Assembly: GCA_000507305.1 (NCBI GenBank)
Contig: DF239770.1
Coordinates: forward strand, 62,001 to 126,000
DNA: 64,000 nt
From: Breviolum minutum Mf 1.05b.01
Lineage: Eukaryota > Sar > Dinophyceae > Suessiales > Symbiodiniaceae
Direction of reading: 5' to 3'
Shown here: positions 49,798-62,022 of the stretch, one piece after another
Position numbering within the stretch: position 1 is the first letter of the stretch
Layout of the letters: every line of letters begins with the position of its first letter
Program-made: the position numbers and the translations under genes
The notes under the pieces: model-generated
What the model was told of the DNA's origin: nothing
Databases searched by the model: none
Seen by the model: the letters and a program-made list of their open reading frames with translations, nothing else

Positions 49798-51463
49798 TTT
49801 TGTGTCAAGGTGCCTCGTTTCTTTGACTGATCAAAGGGTGCAGTCAAATTTTTGTGCTACCAGTTACCACATGAAAGGCTGAAGGTGCTGGTGAATCAGA
49901 AATGAAGGAAATGTTCTCTTGCTCCGCAGACATCTTTCTATGCTCCTAGCTGACCCTGCTTCCGGGGTCTCATAGAGCTAGAGCAATTAGCATACCTAAT
50001 CAACTGAGTTCAGTCCATCATTGCGTTATTTGCACTAGAAGGGCTGATTCAAGCACCAGTTTCCACCAAAAAAACATCCAGTAAACTTAAACTATATAGA
50101 AGAATCCCAAAAAGCCAGGCTGATGAAGGGATTTCTCCATTTTTTTTGCATTGATCATGGCTGACGGTTGGCAGTCTTGAGGCCAGGCATGAGAGAGGTG
50201 AAGTGAAATTGAGTAGAGTTTCTTTTTGGCAGTTTGGTGCATTTGTTGGAATGCTGTGGAAGAAATTGAACGGATTCATGCATTGATGCTGCATGGACTG
50301 TTTGGATTAAGAGCTTAAGTGACAGTTGCCTTGACGGTAAAGAGATGTAAAGACGGGTTTTTCATGGTTTTTCATGGCTTTCCACTGACAACGAACAACT
50401 TAAGTTTCGCCACGGCTACGGCTGGAAGGCAATGGCGGCCAATCAGGATGACATGGATCCAGGCACAGGGACATTTGACTCAAATCAATGACCTGGGCAG
50501 CTCCAGCATCTCTAAATCACGGAAAATCAGACAAGCTCATCATGAGACATGTATAAACTCACATCCTGCCAGGAGGAATCCTGCCAGCTTTCCAAGATGA
50601 CAAAAATATGTTCACAATTACATCACAAAAAGATAGCTTTGATGAGACTTAAAAAGGTAGGTTTCAGAAGATGGCTTGTGGGGTTGAAAAGCTTTCTGGC
50701 CTCAAGTTTTTGAATGAATGGGTCCTGCTTGAGGGGATCATTTTGGATTGCAAACTATGTTTTTCTACTCCTTTCCTGCTTGGAACTAATTGGAGTCCTT
50801 TTGAAGGGCGGACTTAGAACTTGATGAATAAGGGTCGAGACTACCTCAAGTCTTGTGCCTTTTGTTTCATGGAAAGCAGCGCGGCAGTGGTGCTCAGGTG
50901 AGAAGTGCATCTTTCTGCTCAAGAAATGCATAAAGGCCAGAATGAAGATGTACACGAACAGAAGGGTAGCGCCTCTTTTTTAGATCCTAGAACTGAAGCG
51001 AGCCCCAGCATTCCTAAGACTTGTGACTTGGAATCATCCAACTGAAAGTTTGAGTCTTTGCGAAGGAAAATGGATGGCACCTCGGTTTCCATATTCAGGG
51101 TTTCAAGAGAGATTCCTTGAACTCTCCTTGATATTCTGTGCAGGTCTTGGACACCTATGAGCCAAGGAAGACCACAGTAGATGCGTACATGCAGGACTGC
51201 TGTTTTTCTCTGTGTCTTTTCTAAAGGTACGCTCTCACTGCCCAACACAAACAGCAGAAGATGCCATCTTAAGAAGAAGCTCATGTTCCAAGCACAATCT
51301 GCCAGGGCGCATGTCAGTTTCTGGTATATAGTTGCGCATTTTGAGAGGTGGATCAATTTCCGATTTTTTTTTGCAGCCAAAATTTTGAGCGGCAGGTCGG
51401 TAGATGTCCAACGAGTAGCACCGCAATACTGTTTGATTCTATTCCTCGCGTTCCTTTTGCCAG
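49798..51463. other. Stretch without a supported gene
   Basis: No exon with matching frame and splice signals was found between the deaminase stop and 51464. A 195-codon minus-strand frame at 50919-51506 has no family resemblance. Confidence 0.5.
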
Positions 51464-52121
51464 GATTGTGAATGTTTGAAAGATAAGAAGATTGGGGATC
51501 AAGCACTCAAGTTCATTCACCAGGCCAGACGTTCTGAGTCGCTACGCTCTTTGGGACACTGTGTGCGTTTCATACTTTTTCATTGAATTTAAAGAACATT
51601 GGATTCAGAAAGATTAAATGCAGCTTCAGTAAGGGAATCCTACCAAACATGACCTGAAACTTCAGGTGCATGAAATAGTCTTTGCTGCACAGTCTTGCCC
51701 CGCTTGTCAGGGTAAGGTGCCTTTTGGGGATGAACGAGATATATTTTGCACCACTTCTTCACCGGACAGGTCTTCTATGGTTGCTGTAGATACCAAAAGT
51801 TCTTGAAGATGTTTGCTGCTGACTCAGATGCTGAAAACGTCTGCTTAGACTTTTACAAGTTGCATCAAGTTGCTGTGAAACTCGTGAAACTCCAAAGTCA
51901 ACTAGTCACTTATTGAATCTTGAATATGGCAGGATACCTACTGTACCGCTCACTCACCAGCCCTTCCATGATTGACTGTACTGTTTTTCTTTCCTGTTTC
52001 GAATCGGGGCATCACCTCGAAGTGAAACAGCCAGCTTAGACAAGTGCACAGAAGCTCTACAGATTTTTCATGATTTTTCTGTAGGACACTTTTGCATGTT
52101 TTCGCATCGTGGTGCACCCAG
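51464..52121 (+). CDS. Exons of an unidentified protein with a CPxC motif
   Basis: 51464-~51560 reads DCECLKDKKIGDQALKFIHQ and continues ARRSESLRSLGH. 51666-51711 reads VHEIVFAAQSCPACQ. 52085-52121 reads HFCMFSHRGAP and joins the previous exon in phase to make CPACQGHFC. Each has an acceptor after a pyrimidine tract and a GT donor. The cysteines and histidine could bind zinc or a redox cofactor, but this is too little to name a family. Exons further 3' (for example near 52190) and the start were not identified. Confidence 0.38.
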
Positions 52122-53312
52122 GTCACCAGCTTCATGTACAAATGTCCTGCTACAGCACTGCGTGCTGAGCAAAGCAGCCTGGTGGCAGTTCGCGCGAATC
52201 ATTGCTTCGTCATTGCTGATATCAGATATGACTGCCTTGTAATTGTCCTAGAACTATCCTTAGATTGTCATTGAATGGTTCTCGATCTATCAAAGAATGG
52301 TTGAAGTATCTGAGTCCTGCCTCTTTCAAGCTGACACAACGTCTTCTCAGATGTATCAATTTTTAAAAGGAGTTTCGACCAGTTAAGACCATTTACAATG
52401 ATACATCAACATGATTGGCCCCCTATGAGTGGATGATTGCGGGACCAAAGATGTCCCACATCTGTGGTTCCAAACAGAAACAGTGCTCTAACCAAATTAT
52501 ATAGCTAGGTGTTGGGTTGTGGTTGGTATTTCCGCGTTTAGCTGGAAAGCAACGGAGAGCGAGCACCCCAAACCATCGGGATGTTCAACAGCAACACGCA
52601 CAAAACAATCATGTAGATTGACTTGGATATTTTCGTACGTGCTTTTGAAACACCTATAAGCCTATAAGTTTGAACTTGCATCATCATGTATATATTTTGG
52701 TTTACATATTCTTCTTTACATAGTAGATATACCAGATATACAAAAACTTCGGTGGCCTTTTGATCTTTCTGGACTTTCAACTCTTGGGATCCAAGCCCAC
52801 GGCCTTTCAGCTCTCTACATCGTCATTGCCTACTTGCTCTTTTTTCGTCTCGAGGAGCCGGGAGCCTCGGGGAAACCTCGCTGAACATTTCGCAAAAAGG
52901 TCATTTGACCATCACCGAATCAAGGGTCATTGAACCGCCAAAGGCTGTATTATGCCTGACTCCTTTGTGTGATCATTGCGATCTTGAAGTTGCGACAAGG
53001 ATTGCTGGAATGGTTCAGGGTAGTGAGATAGCAGATAGCACAGAGGATTGTGGATTATGGACATAAATAAACTTGATTCAAAGTGTTTTATTTCTATTTA
53101 CTTCTAAGTGAATAGTTTCCTTCTGCTTCCTTGTGTTTTTAAATCAGACTTCACAAGTTCCGCATTCAGAAGGTTGACCCTTCTTTGAGTCAAAGTCGCA
53201 TGGCAGTCAGCAAGGATTTGTGCAATCAAAATTTGGCTGGCTCAAGATGCATGAAATGCACCAGCCCGTTACTTAGAATCCAAGTTTGGCTGTGCCTGAA
53301 TTTATTTTCTTC
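52122..53312. other. Stretch without a supported gene
   Basis: Nothing convincing was found. The area contains AT-rich segments and no long frame. The upstream part of the PPR transcript probably begins near the end of this stretch. Confidence 0.45.
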
Positions 53313-53314
53313 AG
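53313..53314 (+). promoter_or_regulatory. Candidate spliced-leader acceptor of the PPR gene
   Basis: TTTATTTTCTTCAG ends at 53314, 46 bases before the PPR start codon at 53361. A pyrimidine tract with AG just before the coding frame is what a dinoflagellate trans-splice acceptor looks like. An ATG immediately after the AG opens a different, featureless frame. It could instead be an ordinary acceptor of an upstream exon. Confidence 0.4.
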
Positions 53315-53360
53315 ATGGTCCACCAGGAAGTCTCTCAGTTCTTCGGGCGTACCTCCTCAC

Positions 53361-55111
53361 ATGGCTCCATTCTCCGCAACAGGTCGTCAACCAGAACCCT
53401 CCACCGAAAAACGTTTGGTGCTGAAGCGTTTGAGAGATGTGAATCTGGGTCTTTGGTCCTTGCGTGCTACCCTAGCGCGGCTTTGGGGCAATTCCCCTTC
53501 GAAACAAGACACAACGGCATCGCCACAGCTGCGAAGCCGGGAGGTTTTGGACATCTTGAATGCTTGTCGGAGATTGGGTTCTTGGGAGTTGGCGTTTCAA
53601 AGTTTTCTCAGGGTGAAAGAATGGAAGTTGGATGGACAAGTGGTGATTGCCAATACTTGTATGTCAATATGTTCAGAGCTCAGTGCTTGGCAAAAAGCCT
53701 TAGAAGTGCTATCTCATATGAGGTGGGTGACGATGGAACATGATTTGATTTCTTGCAATACTGCCGTGGGCGCGTGGCACAACTGGCAAAATGCCTCGGC
53801 ATTGCTTCGGGATTCCCTGGCACAGGATCTTGAATGTGATGTGGTGAGTTGGAATAGCCTGGTCAGAACATGTGGACGTTTTAGTTGCGAGACGCCTTTG
53901 CTTTGGAGATGTGCTTTGGACATCATCTATGCCTTGCCATGCTGTGGTTTGAAAGAAGACAAGGTCACCAAAACATCCTTCGCAGCGTGTGAAGGGAGCA
54001 ACGAATGGGAAAGGGCCATGGTCATGAGTTTTCTTGATGGTAATAGGAATGATGGCGGTGAAGATGAGGTAGACACTTTGGACACTTTGGCTTGTAACGC
54101 ACTTGGCAACTGCGCATCCAGAGCATTTGCATGGGAGAAGGCGATGGAGATGTGTGAGATCGGACTTTACCGAGGTTTGAAGCTGGACGTCGTTTCTTTC
54201 AACACTCTGTGTAGTGCCTTTGAAAGATCTGTGCGATGGACGTTGGCATTGGAGGTTTTGGAAGAGGTGAGAAAGGTTCAATTGCGATCCAATTCGATCC
54301 TGGGCAGACCATATAGGTTTTAAGCACCTTGTTGCCTGGTTCACTTTCTTGTAATCCTTAGCCTCGATCGGCAAGATGTATACACTGTTTCTCCCCAACG
54401 GTTCACAAAGGCACAGATACACAGATACATTAATTATCTTTTCGTCTCACTTCTGTTTTGGTAAAACAACAAAAATCAGCCCACTGGATGATATTGGATG
54501 ATGGATCAAAACCAAGGATCACTTTAAGCACTTGTCGCAGTGCTTGCGCCAGTTGCAGTGCTTGGGAATGGACTTTGATTGAGACACAAAGCACTGACAG
54601 CGAGAATCATGACCTCTCCGCTTTCTCATGTAGCGCTGCTGTTTCAGCATGCGCTTCGATGATGAAGTGGGAACAGACCTTGTGCCAGTTCAGGCTGGCA
54701 AAGAGATTGTCAGTTTTGTCACAACAACTTTTCTCTGCCACCATGCTCGCGTGTGGCACTCATAGACATTGGCCTTGGAGTTTTCACCTCTTATCTTCAT
54801 GGAGACAGAATTCCAGGGATTCTGATTTTGGTCGGATCTCCTTGGAATCCTTCAATGCTCTGTTCCAAATTTGCTACGAAAGTTCTCAATGGACCAACTC
54901 CTTACAACTGCTCATCACGATGTCTCATCTCCGTCAAGTCCCAGATGTCTCGGGCCTCGCCTCATTGACACGATTGTTGGGTGTTGAAGGTATCTGGAGG
55001 ACCTCGTTGCAGATGGAACTCAATCAACAGTTATGGTCCTACAATGTGTGGAGCTGCGAAGTTGCCACTGCTCCTGCCACATTAATGTTGTCAAGGTGGT
55101 TGAAATCTTGA
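53361..55111 (+). CDS. Pentatricopeptide repeat (PPR) protein
   Basis: Exon 1 (53361-54266) starts MAPFSATGRQPEP, the first ATG of the open PPR frame. Exon 2 (54479/54480-55111) ends in TAG or TGA-type stop after LSRWLKS. Together they give about 510 residues. Helical repeats of roughly 35 residues recur, for example LISCNTAVGAWHNWQNASAL, VVSWNSLVRTCGRF, DVVSFNTLCSAFERSVRWTL, FSCSAAVSACASMMKWEQTL and SLESFNALFQICYESSQWTN. PPR proteins bind RNA in mitochondria or plastids to stabilise, process or edit transcripts. No DYW, SMR or other catalyt­ic tail is visible. The single intron (about 213 bases) closes the frame only if one extra G is retained. A targeting peptide is not obvious from the first 30 residues. 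Confidence 0.8.
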
Positions 55112-57252
55112 AAATAATTGAAACATAGTGAAACTATGTGAATCTTGACTAAATTTAGTACCTGTATATAGTCTATGTAGCTCAGCACTGAGCGATTTGC
55201 ATGCAAATCGCTCAGTCCTGAACGTCAGGTATGTTTTGAATTGAGCTTGAACTTGTTGAGGGGAAAGGCAGAAGCGGCAGCAAAAAAGCACTTGGAAGAC
55301 AGGTTACATCAAAGCTACTGAGGGTGACTTGTGCCATGAGGTCTTCGGATGCAGGGATTTTAACAGCACTCGTACTCCGACTTGGGCATGACCTTTGATC
55401 AATGACCACTCTGAACGCCCAAGACCACACAAGACTGCGTATATATACATACTCCCATGGACTACAGCAAGACCCGTCTACACAAAAGATCCAAAGATAT
55501 CCAAAGTAGATTATTCCCAGAGGGTCCATTTCACCACACACTTTCGGTGGAAACTTGCTGGGATTTGGAGCCCTTGGGAACTGAGGCTGACCGTCCCTCA
55601 GTTTCGTGAATTTCTGGCTTGTGGCTATGGCACACCGCCAGCACTGCTGGCGTTGATGCAGTATCTCGGCGGCTGTTTAACCTCCATGTGCTTGTATGAC
55701 CTAAGACTTGCCATACTTGTGATTCGTGACCCGCATACAAAACAGTCATGGCTGGTTCCAGTTTCAATGATTGAACTAGTAGCGGATCATACCGGATCAA
55801 TTATCATCCTATATAAACCTATATTATATATAATATGCATATGTGTCTTGTAAACGGTGATATTTGGGGGGGGGGTCATATTATCTTGTTTATTCACCAC
55901 CTACTGACATCACGGGAACATTCCAATTTCGAGTAGGAAGTAGACATTTCTGAGTTTCCTAAGTATTATACCCCTCAGATCTAGCTTCTTTTCTTGGAGC
56001 CATACGGCGGAATCAAATTTCTTCTTGTCACGAGCTTTTTTGGAAGCAGAAGGATGGATTTGTTGAGAGGCTAATTCTATGACTGCTCCAGGGGAATCAG
56101 CCACACCAAGGACAACGTTCTTACTAGAGGATGTTTTTGAAGTCATTGGACCCTTCGTCAAATGGACCTGTCCATACCTAATAACATGATCTAGAATCCA
56201 GAATCAAAACCATTCAATTTTTCCAGAACATTTGCATTAATTTTTACATTCTTCATTCGATTCGTAGCGAGCGGTGTTCCTCTTTGGGGAGCTCGGAACT
56301 TAGGTATGCACTCAACGTGGAGGAGATGAAACGAAAGGATACAAAAGGTCACGAAAGGTCTATCCACTTGTTTGGAGAGATTGCCACCATGATTATGATT
56401 TGTTTCAATATCAGTGATATTCAATGAGCAACTTTCCAATTGAACGTATCTTTGGTTCTTTAAGTGGCCCCAAGACAACAACGTATCGGGAAAGCCTGCC
56501 TCTTTGCCGAAGAGGAGCTGGAGAAATGGGTGAAGGTCAAGAGCTGAGACATGAGCAGCTGATTGATCCTGCAGTTGTTGAATTTGAAACGTCAATATGA
56601 AGGCTTTCACCGTCTTACAGTTACAGCCGCAACTAGTTGTGGTATTGTTTTGATATGTTTTGATAACCTGTTTTTGCAACGTATCTCAAGGGTCTCGGGG
56701 GAGTCTGAGATTTTGCCATTGCCCACGGCTTGTTGATCAGTTGGAAAACACTCACTAATGGCAAAAGTGGCCCATTGACTTTTTGCAGACTCCACTCACT
56801 ACTGCATGCATCATTCCATGGAATATTGGTACTTACTATATACTGTACATTTCAAAGCTATTATCGGTTTTTATTTTGAAACCATGGACATTGCATATAG
56901 ATGCATTTTGTGCTACAGAGCGGCAAGGTATCTAAGTATTTTTGTATCTTTTTTAGACTACGTTTACAAAGAATGAGTATGAGTATGTTCATCCCTGCGC
57001 TGCACAGTCACCAAAAAAAACACTGTTCGGAGCGCCGGCTAGGTGGAGTGGTGCAAAGTCTATGACGTGGACTACATTGAGCAGGACCGAATCTGAGACA
57101 AGCGATGCGCATGATGGCTGTTTTAATTTTGAGTAGATTATACTGACACGTTGATGTCGGGAAGTTGGACGTTGGTGTCGTGTTCGCAAATTCCAATTCA
57201 ACAAGAAGCACTGGACGAAAATCGTTTTCACTTCCGAAGCTTTTGTGTGCAG
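55112..57252. other. Stretch with weak exon candidates only
   Basis: A plus-strand frame at about 55262-55302 reads KAEAAAKKHLED before a GT donor, and 55604-55690 reads FREFLACGYGTPPALLALMQ after a CTCAG acceptor. Either could be an early exon of the gene ending at 57765. A minus-strand frame at 55910-56161 includes SASKKARDKKKFDSAVWLQE and looks protein-like, but I see no gene around it. Confidence 0.35.
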
Positions 57253-57765
57253 GATGTTATTGGCAAGCTGCAAAGCTTTCGTGACCAGCTGAAATCCGTG
57301 GTCGACGAGGTCAGGTATTGGAGTGATTCTTTGGCAATGTGCATAAGTGCATACTCGAAGAATTGTCAGGCGGAGGAGTTTGGGCTTCAAGATTCTCTCA
57401 AAAAAGTGGAGTTACACATGATGATTCCATAAACATTGACAGCGTTGTCAAAAGGCAACTGTAACCAGCAAAACCAGCACAGCTTTTTGGTTGACGGGAC
57501 TTCTTCTGCTCCACTACAATCATCTCTCATGAAGTGGTGTATATAGATGTATTGGGATTGGTGTGCAAAGAAACATGTAGCATCCGTATTCCAGAAAACA
57601 CAAAAGTAGTCTCTGTGACACCACCTGAGACACAACGCTGCAGGTCCACTTTGTGATTTTTTTTCGATGCTCCAGGTGGAGTACAAAGCCACTGGCACCA
57701 TCAAAGCGGCTGATGGAACATCTCTCGGCCTTGCCACGGAGAAAAAACGCACCGTCAGAGACTGA
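57253..57765 (+). CDS. Last two exons of an unidentified gene
   Basis: 57253-57309 reads DVIGKLQSFRDQLKSVVDE, a likely helical or coiled-coil segment. It has acceptor TTTTGTGTGCAG and donor GTCAGG. It joins in phase 0 to 57676-57765, which reads VEYKATGTIKAADGTSLGLA then TEKKRTVRD and stops at TGA. The joint is clean, but the protein family is not recognised and upstream exons were not found. Confidence 0.42.
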
Positions 57766-58686
57766 GGCCTTTGACCAATCTGTCAACGCACCTCAAGACA
57801 TTGTGGTACAACCAGCTTGCTCAGCTTGCAACACGAAGAAACCTCCAGTGTAATGTAGCATGCAATATAATTTATATATATATATATATGGATACAGTTC
57901 TTGCCTCAAACCATCAGGGCTTTTGACACCCTTCATGCCTGGCTTTTGCAGCTGTCTCTCCTTCGGAAGTATTAATCGTAGTGACACGGTGGAGCTGTTT
58001 TGAACCACAGAAGTTGTATTACACCCAACTACGAGTTTCTGGAACTGATGTCATCCCAAAATCATTTGTTTTTTCTTTTAATGGGGAACATGGAGGGTTT
58101 CATTCTAGCTGTTTCTGTTGGCCTGTTAAATACCGACACCTTTGATCGAAAACGAAGAATGGAATGGATTGAATGTCGACATCAACATCCCAGGAATTCA
58201 AGCCCTTCAACTTGACGCAACCCAGGCTCGGTGACATGCTTGAATCTCCAAGACTTGGTCGAAGTCAACTGTTCTTGGAAGATGGAATAAGCGCAAATAG
58301 TATGCGAATAGTATGCGAATAGTTCTTCCTGGTAGTAAAGACCATTGCTTTCGTCTGGGTTCAACGGCTGTGCAAGGCTGTCGACCTTTGTTCACTGCTT
58401 AATGTTTCATGGTGGGCCAGAGATAACATTTGTGCACTGCAGCCTGCAAGTTTCCACAAAGGTTGTATTGGCAAAGCCTTTTTGGATACAGAATCGGCTC
58501 AAGATCCAAAGGCCCCTGTTTGAGTCGATTGCCTGGAACCTGAAACAACTATGTGAAAATACCGTACTTTGACCCAGTTGGGATGATTCCACATAGATTT
58601 GAAACTTGGGTGAAGTATATTTGCCCATGTTAGCCCCTCAACCGATTGATTGTTTCACTAACTCAGCATTTTAATGTGGTCATTTC

Positions 58687-58688
58687 AG
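58687..58688 (+). promoter_or_regulatory. Candidate spliced-leader acceptor before the CCCH reading frame
   Basis: AATGTGGTCATTTCAG ends at 58688, 14 bases upstream of an ATG at 58703. The tract is pyrimidine-rich only near its end. It could serve trans-splicing of the CCCH/TTL transcript or be an internal acceptor. Confidence 0.3.
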
Positions 58689-58702
58689 GTTCCAGGTGCG
58701 AC

Positions 58703-58915
58703 ATGTCTGCCCCAGTGGGTCCACTTCAATCTGGATACAGACGTTCCCCTGGCGGAGCCCAACGTCAATGGCAAGCCGTGGAAGGCTTGCGCCTTGCAAC
58801 GCTTTCTCAGCAACGCTTCAATCCGCCCAAACCCGAACGACCCCTCTGCAGACGTTTTTCGCTGCCGGAAGGTTGTCCTTTCAACCAAAGTTGCACTCAT
58901 TTGCATACGATAGAT
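58703..58915 (+). CDS. CCCH zinc finger reading frame
   Basis: From ATG 58703 (MSAPVGPLQSGYRRSPGG) the frame reaches RPLCRRFSLPEG, CPFNQSCTHLH. This is C-x8-C-x5-C-x3-H, the exact spacing of CCCH fingers, which usually bind RNA. The frame stays open to 59036, but the exon probably ends soon after the finger. It lies 170 bases upstream of the first TTL-like exon on the same strand. It may be a short separate gene or the N-terminus of the TTL-like protein. A second open frame over the same bases (WVHFNLDTDVPLAEPNV) is also free of stops, which lowers confidence. Confidence 0.5.
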
Positions 58916-59081
58916 GGCATCAGTGATGTGCGCGATGAAGAACTTCCAATTCCCGATCTTGCACATGCTCCTCGTGTGTTCCTGGGTGGTGCTTTTGAAC
59001 TTTTTTATTCTGATGTTTGCCATTTGTTTCAACTCTAGTTGTGTGGCTTTGCCAATAACTGCCACCGGCCAATCACCGCAG

Positions 59082-62022
59082 GTTCCTTCACAAAATGGAA
59101 GATCGAAAAGTGGGTAAAGGGTCCATCTCTTTGATTCTTCGCACGCTGGCGACGGGTGGCTTTGTCCCAACGAGTGAGCCAACAGACGCAGATTTGGTGT
59201 TAGCCAACGCCTTTCCATCACGCAATCTTCTGTCGAAGTTCCCACCAGGGTGCATGATCAACCACTTTCCCGGCGAACATGAGTTGTGCAGCAAAGACCG
59301 CATGGCCAAACTGCTACGTCACATGCCCTTTTTGCCCGCAGACTTTTGTTCTACCTGAAGAAGAAACAGACTCTTCCCCCCCCGAATTGGACAAACACGG
59401 AAGATGTGTTTTTGGAATGCAAACTGTGAGGATTGTGAAGACTGTTGTTTTTTGGGAAGGTGAATTTCCGAGTCTGGTAAAATCCTATTCTACAAGAAGG
59501 CTAGATACCGTACTTGGTGGATCTTGGTAGCAAATCTCCTTGGATGTACTTGGTAATGTGGTTTCAAGCTCGCTCGTACAGTCACCCAATTTCACCACTA
59601 AGGACTTCCAAGCGGTCCTTTCCCACGAGCCCAACAGCATCTGGATCTTAAAGCCTTGCCAACTGGGAGAAGGGCGTCACATTGAAATCCTCAGAGTCTC
59701 GGGTGATACCAACAACCCACACATCACGCGATCGTGATTCAAGAGCAAAATAAACCAACAGAAAAATCATTTTGTGTGTCCAAGATGTCACGATTTCCAC
59801 TTCTATTCTATGATAGGGTGGTCTAGTGAGCCAGGAAAACAGCTGATCTCATGCTGAAATGTAAGGACAAGCTTGCCTTCAGCTTTGAAGCAATGAGATT
59901 TGCTATGCTTTCCATGCATCCCAAAATTGTCTCTTTGGCCCACAGGCCAATATGATTCGAGACATGATCACTCTCTATCCAAAATGCCTATATCTATAGT
60001 CCCGACACTGAATTGAACTATTAAGAAGAGTAAACATTATTGAACGTAGATGTAGATACCTGGACTGGAATTCGGGTTTCATAGTTTCCACTTGTGGATA
60101 GGATTGGGCTGTAGATTAGAAATTTCTTTCGGGCTTCTTTTGGCCCCTCTTCAGAGGTGCTGACATTTTATTCATTCAATCCTTTGCTTGCGGTCTGCAG
60201 CACTTAGGATCCAGCAACATTTCACAAACAAAGAAACGCTCTTGCACTGCTTCGTGTTATATTGCCAACCCGCTCCTCATTGATGGGCGCAAGATTGACC
60301 TTCGAGTTTACGTCCTAGTGACTGAGTTGTCTCCCTTGAAGGCCTTCATTTTTCGAGAAGGTTTAGTACGTTTCTGCGGTGGCCTGTACAACGAAAATCA
60401 ACTGGAAGAGTTGCAAGCTCACGTCAGCAATAATGCCGTCCAGACGAAGACCCAACGACATGCCAGTGGCCAAAACTGGACTTTGGAGCAACTTTGGGAC
60501 CATTTGCGAACCCATGGCGCTGAAGGTAACAAGGCTTGGGGAAAACATGTGGATGAAGCGACGCAAGTTGGTGTCTTTCAAGATGTTTTCCTTCAAAAAG
60601 GGTGGAGACCCTTCTCTAGCACTCCAGCTGGAAATCTCGAATTCTGCATCAAGTTAGGGTAAGTTAGGGTCCATATTTAGTAGGACAGAAAAACCCTCAG
60701 GGGATGATATGTACCCACTAGGCGCATACTAATGGCTGTCAATGTAACCCTTTAGGCCATGTGTCCCGAGAGTGTGTGGAGTCGCATCTGTCGCACAGTG
60801 CAACAGACCCTGACACTGTGGCAGAGGAAAGCACTGGCATATGGGCAGGACAGAAGCGATGCATCTTTCTGAGCAAATTATGTAGCCAAAAAACACATTT
60901 TAATTTGGGATTGGGGTATTTTGCTAGAAAGACCTTGGCCATCCTTAGCCTTATAATTATAATAATATATCAATTCATAATCCACTTTAGTAGACGACAA
61001 CAATTGACAATGTACCCCTGCATTGTTTGTGCACGGCCTGGCAAACTGAGACATTGCAGGAACTTGCTAAATGGTTGGACTTAGACCATTACAATCTGTA
61101 GTGGATATGATGCAGGCGGGATAGAATACCCCAACAACCGAAAATTGATGCGGGTCACCCGGCCAACTTTAGCTCAAACCTGACAAGCACCCATCTGGAA
61201 GTTGGGAAAATCATTCAACCCGACCAAAGCGGGCAGAGCTCCGTGAGTTTGGGTTATCTCGAAGGCGGTTTTCCAGTTCTACAGACATTACAAAAAACAT
61301 GTCTCTGCTTCCTGCTTCCGACAAGGCTTGGTTCTTAAAAAATAGATGTCATGGTGATTTGACATGTTATATATTTTCATATTTCACACACACACACAAA
61401 GTCCAACTCTAGAAGCTTTTTTCTAGTTGGCAAAATCTGACGCAGCCAAGGTACGTAGCCCCGGCCTTAGTTGTGATGACAAGATGGCTTCGCACTGGCA
61501 TAATATGTCTCTACAAATGGGAAGCATGTATTGTGTTCATTTGTCTTCCACTTTGGCATCAAGTTCAAGTCACAGTTTCTAGCTGTTTTTGCTTGGGGTT
61601 TTCAAATTGATGAAGATTTATGTGGTAACTTGCTTTCCAGTTGCACTCTGCCATTGTTTCAGGGTGTTGTGCTGCTAGAAGTTGCTTACACAGGATACTT
61701 CGCACACTTTACTGCCCCTAGCTCAAGTAGCTCAAGCATGTCAAGCCACAAAAACCCGCCAACATAGTGGACCTTGCTAAACGATACAATAAGATATGCA
61801 CAAATGATATGTGTATATAGTCAGTAGGATAATCATCTCTTCACGAAATGTACTGTAACGGTATTTCTCCCGTGAGCTATGGGTTGAAAAGGTGGTTGCC
61901 GTCGAACAGCTTCAGGTTATAGCCTGATGGCATTCGACCTGCTGGTGGACGACTGCGGAGCTGTGTGGCTAATGGAAGTGAATTCAAAACCTGCCTTGCA
62001 TGCACAAAGCCCCTCTTTGAAG
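59082..62022 (+). CDS. Tubulin-tyrosine-ligase-like (TTL/TTLL) ATP-grasp enzyme with a one-base frameshift
   Basis: Exons: 59082-~59425 (NHFPGEHELCSKDRMAKLLR, then FVLPEEETDS), 59603-59695 (NSIWILKPCQLGEGRHIEIL), 60201-60601 (YIANPLLIDGRKIDLRVYVL and NAVQTKTQRHASGQNWTLEQ), about 60755-60818 (VWSRICRTVQQTLTLWQRK) and 61916-62022 (MAFDLLVDDCGAVWLMEVNS). These are the ordered TTL-domain blocks: the FPG.HEL motif, the KP ATP-binding lysine, the DLR catalytic segment and the metal-binding EVN strand. TTLL enzymes ligate Tyr, Glu or Gly to tubulin or other proteins using ATP. In exon 1 the frame changes by one base at CCC 59335-59337: LRHMPFLP must continue in another frame as QTFVLPEEE. One exon between 60818 and 61916 is missing. 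The 3' end beyond 62022 is not defined. Confidence 0.82.

Noticed and set aside
53315..53743. 142-codon frame starting right after the TTCTTCAG acceptor
   Set aside because: It overlaps the PPR frame and has no family resemblance; the PPR frame carries clear repeats.
53709..54422. 237-codon minus-strand frame opposite the PPR exon
   Set aside because: Shadow of the PPR coding frame; codons on the plus strand explain it.
56191..56679. 162-codon minus-strand frame
   Set aside because: No recognisable domain, no neighbouring exon, and average intron-like composition.
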